Positions 35,821 to 47,190 of a DNA stretch of 64,000 nucleotides are shown piece after piece. This stretch comes from Valencia hispanica (Eukaryota; Chordata; Actinopteri; Cyprinodontiformes; Valenciidae). Numbering within the stretch: the stretch's first letter is position 1; each line of letters begins with the position of its first letter. The translations under genes and the position numbers were made by a program. The notes beneath the pieces are model-generated. The model did no database searches. It was not told the DNA's origin and saw only the letters and a list, made by a program, of their open reading frames with translations. Location: assembly GCA_963556495.2 (NCBI GenBank), contig OY747702.1:19425903-19489902 (forward strand), read 5' to 3'.

Positions 35821-36547
35821 ATGCAGTGCTTTAAAAAAAGTTTGTGCACGCCTTAAACTTTTTTACTTTTTGTCAGATCCCAGCTTGAATGTATTTTATT
35901 CTGATTTTGTTGTGTCAGATCAAGACAAAGTAGTGCATAATTGTGAAACAGCAGGGACATTAAAAGAATGTTTTCAAACTTGCTACAAATAAAAGTATGA
36001 AAGATTTGGGGTGCAGTTGTATTCAACCCCTTTTTACTCTGATATTCCTGAAGTCCAATGCAATCAGATATCGAACAGAAATTAACCTTGTGGTGTTTTG
36101 ACTTAGGAAATCATGCATGTAATTCATCCAGGACACAGTGTCCCCACATGGAAACATGGTGGTGGCAGCATCATGCTGTTGGGATGCTTTTCCTAAGCAG
36201 GGAAAGGTAAACTGTTCAGAGTTCTTTTAATCTTTTAATTTTACCAACACGTTTCTTCTGCCTGGAAGTAATATTAACCAGGCTGATTGAACCAGCCAAT
36301 GACAGGGTGATGTCAAGAAGCCTTCCAAATACTTAGAGTTCATCTGTAAAGATAAATCCTAAAAATACCAGTGAAAACACACAAAAAAGTTGGTTGCTGT
36401 AATACCAATAAAGGTTCTTCGCTGACTATTTTGGTGAGGAGTGCATTTATATTCAGACCCCTTTACCCTGAGTGCAACAAGTTATGTACATTGTGTATTT
36501 ATACACATAATTGATAGTGAAAACTGGTATTTTTATTTATATGGTTT

Positions 36548-37068
36548 TCAATTTTCAATTCAATTCAGTTTATTTATATAGCGCCAATTCACAACAGATG
36601 TCATCTCAAGGCACTTAACAAGAAGTCATTTCAATACATTTATACAAACATTCCAATCAGTTAAAAAGTTTCCTATTTAAGGAATCCCAGCAGATTGTGT
36701 CAGTCATTGGCGTGAGGTTGGGCCCCGTTGATGCAGACTTTCCAACCACAGCAATCCTTCACCAATCCCTCATACTGAGCAAGCATGTAGCGACGGTGGA
36801 GAGGAAAAACTCCCCTTTAACAGGAAGAAACCTCCAACAGAACCAGGCTCAGTAGGAGCGGCCATCTGCCACGACCGTCTGGGGGTTTGAGAAGACAGCG
36901 CAGAGACACAGAAGGAACAGAAGATCCGATATAAGAGAACTTTCTATGTTACAGAAAGTAAAAAGTTGATAACAAGACACAGTGGATGTTCAGTTACTGG
37001 GAGGATCATCCCAGTCGATCCCCCCCGTCCAACAGGGCATTGCAGCCAAGCAGGATACCAGACCAGGT
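36548..37068 (-). repeat. Inverted copy of the retroelement at 529-1040
   Basis: Reads as the reverse complement of 529-1040 from the ttcaattcaattcagtttat tail through the gtttgagaagac and ggcattgcagccaagc segments, with few differences. The two copies face each other across ar. Confidence 0.85.
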
Positions 37069-37127
37069 ATGCATTTTTTTAGATTTTAAAAAATGTAATC
37101 TGAAAATTTTTGAACCCCTATAAAGAA

Positions 37128-37293
37128 TGTTTGAAATACCCATCCATCCATCCATCCTTCCATCCATCCATCACCTGTACCCGTCCATCCTATGCAGTGT
37201 TGCGGGGGTTGGTGCCTATCTCCAACAGTCATGGGGCGACAGGCGGCGTACGCCCTGGACCGGTCGCCAGTCTATCGCAGTGTTTGAAATACC
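37128..37293 (-). mobile_element. Short SINE/LINE-tail insertion with perfect 13-bp target duplication
   Basis: tgtttgaaatacc occurs at 37128-37140 and again at 37281-37293. Between them are a (CATC)n stretch and a 5'-truncated repeat body including tcatggggcgacaggcgg. The tetranucleotide tail at one end and the flanking duplication indicate target-primed reverse transcription. Confidence 0.9.
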
Positions 37294-37860
37294 ATCTTTT
37301 AAAATGAAATTTTATGCATCTTTTGCATCTTTTCTATCATCTTTTGAAAGATGCCTATATCTTTTCCTATCAGAACAAAATTCTTGTTTGAAAAAAATGT
37401 ATACATGTAAATCTGTTCGTGGATAATGCCCTAATTTTGGGCTTAACTATAAATAGAGAGCAATCCCGGAAGAAAACCTATTTGAGGCTGCAAAACATTT
37501 GAGACTGAGGCAGAGACCTTCCAGCAGGAACATAACTCTAAACATACATTCAAAACTATAATAGAACAGTTTGGATCAAAGCATACTGATACGTTAGAAT
37601 GGGCCAATCAAAGTCCAAACCTAAATCCAACTGGGAAAGTCTGCACAAGACCTGAATAGTTATGTTTACAGATGCTGTCCATTTAAACTGACTGAGCCTA
37701 AAATAATTTGCAAGGACTAAGGGGCAGATATTTCAGTACCTAAAAATCAAAGGGTGTGTTGTTTTTCTTACTCTTCACAATTATGTTCTACTAAGACTGT
37801 GGTTGCCAAAATGTGAAACAGTTCAAGGGGTAGGAATAGTTTTTTTTCAAGGCACTGTAT

Positions 37861-40800
37861 CCCAAAGTTGAAGGAATAAACTCTGCCTATAAATCACGAC
37901 TTAAATGGAATTTCCTACCATCATTAAAACCCTCTTTGCAGTCAGTTGCCCTTAAAGTTGAATCTTAAAGAAAAAGGATCATGCCTGCAGGGTGGTCTGT
38001 GCAATCCTGAATTCATCCCCAAACCTAATTTCAAATAAAAAAAAAGGCCTGATTTGACTGCAAGTCCTGCAGTAATGATGGATATACCCATATCGGATTC
38101 ATTTATAGACCGGGAGAGGAACACTATTGTTAGACCATAATTCAGACAACCTGCTTCTTTCAACTATCGTAGATGAGACTCCCAGGAGAACACTGCTTCA
38201 GTTCAGTCGTCTGCATTAAGTGTGCGATGGCACGCACGCATGCACATACACGCTCTGCGGCCTCGTGCAGACCTGCAGTTTTCGGTGCTCATGCGGTCCC
38301 CAGGGGTGCAGAGCAGGACAGGAGATTTATGTTCTCTGTCGTCCGCGGGCTGCTCTCCGGGCTAGCTCGCCGCTCATTAGGGGCTCCAGCACGGTCATAC
38401 GTGTTACTCTAACAAGCTGAATGGAGTCTTCCCTCTGAGGCCTGAAGGATTCATGAGCAGGAGTGTTTTCCCTCACTACGAGAACCCAAAGGAGACGTCA
38501 CAACGTATAAAGAATCGCAGGGGCAACTTATCTTCATCCAGGCAGGAGGAGGACTGTGAAGCTGTTCGGCCATCCATCTTGGTTGGTTGTGCTTATTAGG
38601 CCTCGGCTTAATGATCCTCTCGCAGACACAATTTGCTTTAAAATTAAAATGTTTGCTTTGCCCACTCTGTGTGTGTGTGTGTGTGTGTGTAAGTGTGCAA
38701 AAGACGATGAGTTATCGCTGTTGCAAGGGCAACCGAAGCGGGACGGTTAGCTAATCTCCATAGTTACCTGATATGAAATGAGTGTCATTCTCTGATGGCT
38801 GCGGAGGCTGGAGCAAATACGAGAGGCAAATGAACACACAGCCGACTTGTTTGGGAACTGCTCTGCTTACAGAGTTTATCAGTATTGTTTCTAATCCGCT
38901 CGATAATGAACCCCCGAGTCTATTTTGCAACTCACACCTGACTGATTAAAGCACGGTGCTCACAGGAGAGACACTGAGACATCTTTCTATTAGATCAGCT
39001 CCTGTCTCAGGAGCTAAGTCCAATCGGAAAAAAAGGCCCTTTACTTTGTTAAAATATAATATCTTGTGAAAGCTCAGGCAATAAGTGGTAATATCGCTGC
39101 CGATGAAGCTCATTTCGTCCGAGTCTGCGCCGCCGCCTTGGGATTTAATCAAAAATCCTCCAGCAGTTCACGTACAAGAGTTGCGATCAGGCTCTCTGTT
39201 CCCGTGGAATACATTCTAATGATTTCTGTAATGAAGACATATTGCACATTCCCCGGACCGGCCATCGAAGCTTTAATCAGAAAAATAAATGAGCTAACAA
39301 CGGCTAATAATCTCCCACTGGACCGCTTCATTTTCCCCTCGCGGTGAGAGCGACAAAGTTGCACGCAGGTGAATGAAACGTTGCATTATTTACAGGCCCC
39401 TTAAGTGCATGGGGATACTCAGCAAATGTGAAGTGGCAAATAAAACGGGTGCAGTCAAATTTTACAGACCAGTAAAGTGTAGGCGGCGAAATGCGTGGAG
39501 TGTTGACTGCTTCTGCAGTAATGCGGTGATTCCACAGTGATGGAGGACGCCATTAACAGTTCCATTAATGAGCCAGTTCAGTGTCTTCGTAAGCAAATGA
39601 ATCCGCTCAGTCTAACCCAGCTAAGCAAACAGTGGGAGCTGAAAGCTGCGGTCAGAGCAGTGCCTTCCTCCCCGAGCCGTTTCTGATTAATCACTCTGAA
39701 ATTTTTGTTCACCAGGTCATTCACCTCAGCCCGTTTTGGCAGGAGCAAGTGGCTTGATAGCTCTAAGAAGTGATATTTATCATCTCACCAAGTACAGACT
39801 TTTTAAATGCGGGACAGGTCAATTCATTCTACCTTCTAAAACTGTTTGAGTTGGCTCGCGCTACAGGTTTTTAAAAAGATATTTAGCGATCTGGAGAGGG
39901 TTTCGCTTTTCAGACTCGACATCCAAAGTAAACCTTTTCAGGTCCAGTGATAGGGAGACCCAGAGCGCTGCCACTGGAAATGGATTAGCAGTTTGGAGGG
40001 GAGCAAATCAGGAAGGAGCATTCCTCGAATTAGACAAACCCCAAAGCCCAGCTTGATGCCGCTACGCCCTGCCTGCGATATGGCCCGCTTCCATGTTTCA
40101 TGAGGAGCCAAGGCAAATTTGAGCTGATAGTGTTGGCCGGGCTTGTTGCTGTTAACCTCTGTGTTATCAGAGCTCAGGCCAATTATGTTTCCACTTGCAG
40201 CAACTGGTGCATCATCTATCACTGCGATGCAAAGACGGGATGAAGGCAGTTGACTGCTTGTGAGTGATTTCATTATGGGAAAGTCACGTTGGTGGCATCT
40301 TGGATCTCTTTTTTTTTTTCTTCTGCTGTGTCACTGTCAGACTTGTGATGTTTTCTCCGACTAAGAGAGACAGAAAGGGGGAAGACTTTTATGTATGCGG
40401 TCTCAATCTAAGCAGCTCCATCTGGGGGGGGGGGGGGAGTGCGAGGGGAAACCGAGCCAATCTGGCGGGCCGGCCTTTTCACAGAGACAGTGCTGGGTTT
40501 AATTATCCCCAGCTGTGTCTCATCTCCCTCCCCAGCTGGGCTTGGTGCCCCAGCGTCCTCTGCAAGTAAGTCACATTCACAGAGGACTCAAGGTGAGACA
40601 CAGAAACATACACACACACACACCAAGGTGGCACAGACTGACACGCAGCCGCACCAGAGAGACCATCCATGCAGAGATCAGTTGGAAGAGACTAAATAAC
40701 AAGAACACCTGGGCAGTTTAATTCAATCATCCTGCACACATTGAAAGGTTTGGGTTTTTGTGCTATTTAGATTTTGCACTTTAAACATAATGGATTATTT

Positions 40801-41215
40801 ATCTGTATAAAAAGTGTAAAAAGTAAGCTTGGCTTATTTGAGGCCATTTAGAGGAATGCAGGTATATATATGAAATAAAGCAAAATCATCCGATTATATG
40901 GTCGTTACACCCTGGCAGTGTGAACATGCACAATTAAGGACTGGCAGAGCTTATAGCGTGACTAGGGCATTAAATTTGATCACAGGAGGAGAATACTCAC
41001 TCATGGATTTAAACGACTGACAAACAATTTAGGTGGCGTTCAATTAGTGCAGTGATAATTGGTGAATTAAAACCCTTCACAGCTCTATGCGCTTTATAGT
41101 TACTCTATGCTTGTGGATTTTTGCCCTGTTAGAATTTCTGTTCTGTTTTAGGCTGTTTTTCCTTCCCTGAGTCAATATTGACTGCGCGAGTACGGAGCCG
41201 GCTTGGCTCAGCCTT
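37861..41215. other. Complex non-coding sequence, candidate conserved elements
   Basis: Mostly unique sequence with a GT repeat at about 38669-38691, a G run near 40426-40437 and a CA repeat near 40610-40622. The block 38940-39760 is GC-balanced, rich in ATTAAT-type motifs and lacks a long coherent frame, the usual look of conserved non-coding DNA. Confidence 0.35.
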
Positions 41216-41217
41216 TA

Positions 41218-43130
41218 CAGGTTTGGTGACTTTCAAAAGTTTTCATTGCAAAATTAACCTTTTTCACATTTTTTTTCACAATCAGCCACTGTAGTGTACC
41301 TGTTACCTAACAGTGTACCTGTGGGAGATCAGCATCCCCACACCTTCATTCTGCCACCGCCATGTTATATAGTGGGTATGGAATGTTTACCCCTGGTTTC
41401 TTTTCTAATTTATCAAAAGCTTAGTCAGATTGGATTTTCAAATCTTGCCACAGACTCTCAGTTGGATTTAGGTCTGGACATTAGGTTCTTCTAACATGTA
41501 AGTATGCTTTGATGCTGCTGAAAGACAAACCTCTACAACATTCAAAATCCTTTCTACCAGGATTGTCTTGTTTTAAGCTGAATCTTTTTTCCCATCAACT
41601 CCGAACTTGTCTCAAATGAAGGAAGAAACACTATGTTTTACCATAGTGATGGTGTATCCAGGGTGATGGGTAGTTTTCCGTCTCACATATTCTTTCAAAA
41701 GTTTCTCCCTCCTGGGCTCTGTAACTCTGCAGCTCCTCCAGAGCTATGATTGACCTCATGGGTATTTCTTTGAAGAATGATATCCTTAAATGTCTTAATG
41801 ATTGAAGGGACTCTATAATTCAAAACCATATTTGCCTTGTTCTTGTTACAGCTTGGGTTGTCAAATGTACCATATTAAAAAGTCTGTGCCATTTTCGACC
41901 TGCTTTCGCATGCAAACTTGTAATTTTGTAATGGCTGTCACGAAACGGGCAAGTCTGGGCAAAGCTGTGATAACACATCATAGGATATGTAGCCCACTTA
42001 GACACACCCACTTAAGTTTCATGTATCTACCAGGGGTCACGTTAAGAGAACATTTTCTGTCTTTGACCTTTAAAAAAAAAAAAAGAATTTACGGAAAAAT
42101 ATGACGACTGTCAGTCATTTTGACAGATCGCAATTCACACCTCTCACCATTTGGTTCAGATTCGCAGACATTTTCAACTTTGCGCATGGATTACAGGTAA
42201 CTAAATCAATCAGAAAAAGATTCCCATGAGAGAATCTGAGCATCATCTCAGACCTGGATACACTTCTAGCTATCCGGGAGCTGACACCGAAGAGTTTTGG
42301 AGGCTTTGAGGAGTGTCAGTGAGCAGCTGCATCGGACACTGATCGCTCACAGATCGGTCAGAGATCGGTCAGAGACTGGTGCAGCTGAATGTAAAAGTGC
42401 AGAAGGAGCGCAATGTGCCGCTTGTAATTCCAGTCTCTAGTGTGGTGGTTTCAACCTACAGCCGCACCAAACCAAACCATTTCTATGGGGTTGAATTTAG
42501 CCATTTATTTAGGGCTTCTGGGCCAATTTCAACCCCAACAAAGCTTTATTGAGGCTGAAAGAACAGTTTCCAATTGTCCAAAACTATTGTTCTAGAACCC
42601 ATTTAAAGAGAACTTCCACAGTATTAGGTCTGCACTTGTCCATACTCTTTAGATTTTCAGATGCTGGATTGAACGGTGCTCTTTAAGACCTTCACATATA
42701 TTGTTTTATAACCTTAACCCACCTTAGCTGACTCCAGAACTTTAATCCAGTATGGTATCTTGGTATTCATGAGGTTGTTTGTTCACTAATGTTCACTAAC
42801 AAACCTCTGAGGCTGTTACAGAACAGCTGTGTTCATACAGAGATATTAATACTCTCAGACAAACTCTTTTTTTACTCATTAGGTTACTTCTGAGCTTTTG
42901 GTTGGCCCAGATTTTATTAAGAGGTATCAGAGTTAACAGGGCCATTTAAAAGTGCACATCACACATTTCAGATTATCTGGAAAACAAAAGTAAATTTAAA
43001 GCCATGTGTTATTTGCCTTTTTTCCTTTTATGTCACAATTATGCACCTCTTTTTTTTTGTTCGCATGTGGTTTTAGCATGAAATTTTTTTGAACAAGTCA
43101 AGGGATATGAATACTTTTAAAATGCACAGC
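41218..43130. mobile_element. Tc1-type relic with a second element inserted
   Basis: Outer parts carry Tc1-relic phrases (ggtctggacattagg, ccatagtgatggtgtatcca) and end in gggatatgaatacttttaa. The segment 42095-42480 is the family seen at 7728-8950. Confidence 0.5.
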
Positions 43131-45100
43131 AATCATGTGTAAGTGGTCTTTATTGTGGTTTCAGTCAGACTATAATATTACCACACATTAAACAAAGACT
43201 AGTTGTGGCCAAACTAGCAAAATTACATATTCTTTTCACCAGAAAGTAGTCCCGGGTGACTTCGAGTTTGAGCCTACAGACCTTGACATCATTTTTGTGC
43301 ACCCTGTGGTTATGTTTTCCCAGACCTTTCCCAGTCTGTTGCTACATTCATCTCTTTCCTTGTTTTGGGGACTCTTTCCCCTTTATTCTGCTCCTCAGCA
43401 TGAGGTATGCAGCTAAATCCAATCAGGTGATTGACTGAGCCAGTCCAGCGCATTCCACCTCCTCCAGTTCTTTGGTTGTAGAGTTAAAACCTCTGTCCTG
43501 CTTAAAGATTATGTGCAACTTCAAATGCATTTGGTTTAAAGGCGCCTCCCAGAAGGCAATGGAAAGGCATCAATAAACACCACTTCCCTTCACAATCAAG
43601 CCGGGGTATATCCAAGCCATTAAAGAGGCCAACTTTGATTACAGCTGCATTTTTCTTGCTTCATCTGTTAGCTGAACTTAATGAAAAACAACCGTTTTTT
43701 CCCCCAGCCATTGGTTTTGCTGTTGTTGAGGAATAGCGACCGTTTTACATTTGAGGTGAATCTTCTGAGGTTTGGTTAATGAGGTCCTTTCGTGATTGTT
43801 GACAAGGAAACACCTACGCTTACATCCTGAAGAACATTCTTGAGCTGATGAGCTGCCATAAAGAGCTTTTAGTCTTGATTGTTACTCCCACCTACAAGGC
43901 TTCTGCACCTCAGTCCACCAGCTTGTGTGCCTTTATCTAGCTTTCAAGCACATGTCTGCTTTAATGGAACGAACCAAAGTGCCAGCACTGTAAATAACCT
44001 TCGCCACCATTAATAGAAATCGATTTTTGATTTACAAACATTACCTACAATTAAACACATTTAATCGTCATTTTGAGATTTTTTCACAAGATATTTATAC
44101 TCAATGTAATAGTCACATGTTAGCTACGTAATGCAAAGAAAAAAGTTACATCTGCATCAATTACAGTAATTGTACTGTGCTACTTGACTGTACTGAGGCA
44201 CAGAGCAAAATGATGACAGCAACTATTTAAAGTAGAATGTGCAGTTTTTAAATGCTTTACATGCTACTGACTAGAGGTGTTGTGATATTGCCTGCTCCCA
44301 GTATGAGATGATCCACCATACTGGGGTCACAAGAAATGAAACAGGCAGAACCAGCATTATTTTGAGGAAAGATTTTTTTGTTTTCATGAATAGAGTTAAG
44401 GTTTAATGAATCTTAACCTGCGTTTCAAAGAATCTGTAATCAGTGAAAACTGATGTAGTCCAGGTTTAAGTCTATTCATTGCAGTTTTAATGCTCGTCTC
44501 TATCTGAAACGGTCTTGATCCCAAAAAGGCATTAAAAAAGTTCATTTTTTCTCAAAACGATTCAGGCTTTGTTAAACCTCAAACTGTGTTTTGAAGAATC
44601 TCTGTTCAGTGTAGAATTATCCAGCTCTGATTACCCAGTCAATGTATTTTAGATTTGATGAATTATCAAATAAAGTCAAGATTGCTCTTAAAATAAGCTG
44701 TAAAACAACCATTTGGAAGCAGATGTTTACTTCAGATTTGTTTGAGAGAAATGTTATGATATTCTGCACCTTTACCATTGATCGGAAACATTGTGGCATT
44801 TTAAAATCATGAGATGTTCTACTATTAATGTATTTTTACAAATTGCCACCTTTGGTTAATATAGTTGTTCAAGTTATTGTTTACCCAGCCAATAAAACAT
44901 CTGCGTTATATGAGAAACCGCATTAGCAGTAGGACTCCATAAAAAGGAATTTCCAAAAGTGTTAAAATATTGGTAATCAAAATTTTAAAAATATAGTAAT
45001 TGACAAATTATTACAACATTAGCTACTTTATTTTGGTACCAGATCCTACCTAAACATTTTCATTAGAACTTAGCATTTCAGTCAACCCTGTCTCCTTTGT
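43131..45100. other. AT-rich non-coding spacer
   Basis: No gene or clear repeat boundary seen. Confidence 0.45.
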
Positions 45101-45102
45101 CA

Positions 45103-45750
45103 GTCAGTGCGTTTACATGCAGTAAGAGAAAACCGAATTTTTGCCTTAGTCCGACTGAATACGGACTTTTGAAATGCATGTATACACATTAGTCCGGCTG
45201 AAGTCGAACCGAACTGGCTTACTTTTAGTCGCGCTAACACACCCAGATAATGCGCCCCGAAAGCCAAATTTCTCTGCATGTAGACGCCATCCCTGCTTAG
45301 TTGAGCTATTTATCAGCCTGGGCACTCCCCTTTCCGGAAGTTACAAGACCACAGAAACAGGAATAACAACACCGGTACAACAACAACAACAACACTGCAG
45401 CAACAACAACGGTAACACAATCATACAGTACAGTATGTACAAAATGTTCTGTGCTGCGGTGTTGCTGTCATCCATTTCTTCGTTCATTTTTCATATCCTG
45501 CTTTTACTCCGTCTGCTTCACTGCCGCCAGCATTTGTTTACTATCTGTGTGACGCTAGAGGCCAACCGGAAGAATGCCAACGTGAAAGGGGGCATCTCGC
45601 CACATAGCGTTGCAGAGTCCAACGCACTTCATTCAATAATTCGATTTTCTGAGTGACATGAAAACTGGAATAAAGCCTCCCATTCTGGTCAAAGTATTTA
45701 ATTGATTTTTACCAAAAGCTTGATTTAGATGTGCATGTAAACGTACTGAC
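45103..45750. mobile_element. DNA-transposon-like element with GTCAGTRCGTTTACATGCA inverted ends
   Basis: The left 19 bp gtcagtgcgtttacatgca and the complement of the right end gtcagtacgtttacatgca differ at one base, enclosing 648 bp. The inside has subterminal ccgactgaat/ccggctgaag repeats, a (CAA)n stretch at about 45380-45412 and a 160-codon open stretch (45174-45653) with no recognised domain. I cannot see a clear target duplication. Confidence 0.75.
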
Positions 45751-46905
45751 TCTGCTCATGTCTACATGATCAGTAGTAACAATCTGGTAGGCTGTGACAT
45801 TTAAGCAATGGTGAAACGATATCAAGGGGTCCAAAGTGTGGCAAGAAAATATCGGTCAAGCGGTATTGAGCGCAAGACCAGCCTGAAGCATAAATACAAG
45901 ACTGAATGAATCCGTGCTTTCATTTTTCAAATTCCGACCCTACCCTCATAATGTTGCAGCTGAATTAGAGACACATTGGGTCATGCATTTCCATGATGTT
46001 ATCGTCAGGTTTTGTTGAGCCTGTGTAAACAGGAGCCTCACTCTCCTGTTCTTACAGTAGCTGACAGCAGTGGGATCCAGTGAGATCTTTTGTTGCTAGA
46101 GCTTATCTGCTTCAAGGTTCGGCATTTTTTTTGTGGCAGAGATGATAATTTGCATTCCTCGGTTATAACGAGTGGTTATTTTAGCTACAGTTGCTATCCT
46201 ATCATCTAAAAACCGGTCTGCCCATTCTCTTCTGGTCTATGATGTGACTACGTAGCTGCCACTCACTGGATATTTTGTCTTTTTTGAGTTTTCACTGTAG
46301 ACCTGAAATATTGTTCTCCTTAAAAATCCCAGTAGATCAGCAATTTGTAGAATACCTAAACAGGCCTATCTGACCTCCCCTTTCTTTCCCTTGCTGATGT
46401 TCAGCTTGAACGTAAGCAAATTGTCTTCACCATGTCGAGATGTTAATATGCATAGAGTTGCTGTCATGTGATTGGCTGATTCACTATTTGTATTATCAGG
46501 CGATTGAACAGGTGTACCTGATAAATTGGCCAGTGAAAGTAAATAAACTTGGGAACAATTAGAAACGATGATATGACTTTTGCTTGACAAAGTTTTTGTG
46601 TTGGAGGAAGAAATGAAGTCTGTAGCAGCTTTAAGTGCTTTAGTGACACTGCTAATGCTAAAGTCAAATATGCTACAAGATGAGCTTCTTTACCCCAGCT
46701 GTAGTTGAAAAGGATTTGCATATCAAATCCTTACACAGGGTTTAAAACATTTGCTGCCATTTCACATATTTTATGCTTTATTCACAAAGCAATTCTTAAT
46801 TTTTGTTTCTTTTTAACAGAATAAAACGGATTATCTTAAGAATTTGAACTAGATCAATTCAGACGAATATGATCAGATAATAAAAATAAGATAATAAAAA
46901 GATCA

Positions 46906-47190
46906 GATGCACTGTGGCGCAGTTGGCAGCACTGTTGTCTTGCAGCAAGGACGTCCTGGGTTCGCTTTGCCAATCTCGAGTCTTTCTGCATAGAGTTTGC
47001 ATGTTATCCCTGTGCATGCATGGCTTCTCTCTGGGTACTCTGGCTTTCTCCCACAATCCAAAATCATGGCTGTTGGGTAAATTGCCATTAAATATGAGTG
47101 TATATGTGTGTGCATGGTTGTTTGTCCCATGTTTGTCTGTTTTGTTTTGCCTTGTAATGGACTGACAACATGTCAAACCTCAGCCAACCT
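46906..47190 (+). mobile_element. tRNA-derived SINE-like repeat
   Basis: Begins with gtggcgcagttggcagca, resembling a tRNA A box, and has gggttcgctttgcc resembling a B box about 45 bp later. The downstream body (gagtttgcatgttatccctg, ggtactctggctttctccca) is the common teleost SINE-associated sequence. Diverged; not a functional tRNA gene. Confidence 0.75.

Larger units (their letters stand above)
35823..37860. mobile_element. Tc1-type relic containing two later retro-insertions
   Basis: Left end tgcagtgctttaaaaaaagt and right end ttttcaaggcactgtat bracket degraded Tc1-family sequence (gaaacatggtggtggcagca at 36150). It is interrupted by the retroelement at 36548-37068 and the short insertion at 37141-37280. 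Confidence 0.55.

Noticed and set aside
46906..46980. Possible tRNA gene
   Set aside because: A and B boxes are present, but there is no complete cloverleaf and the sequence continues into a SINE body.
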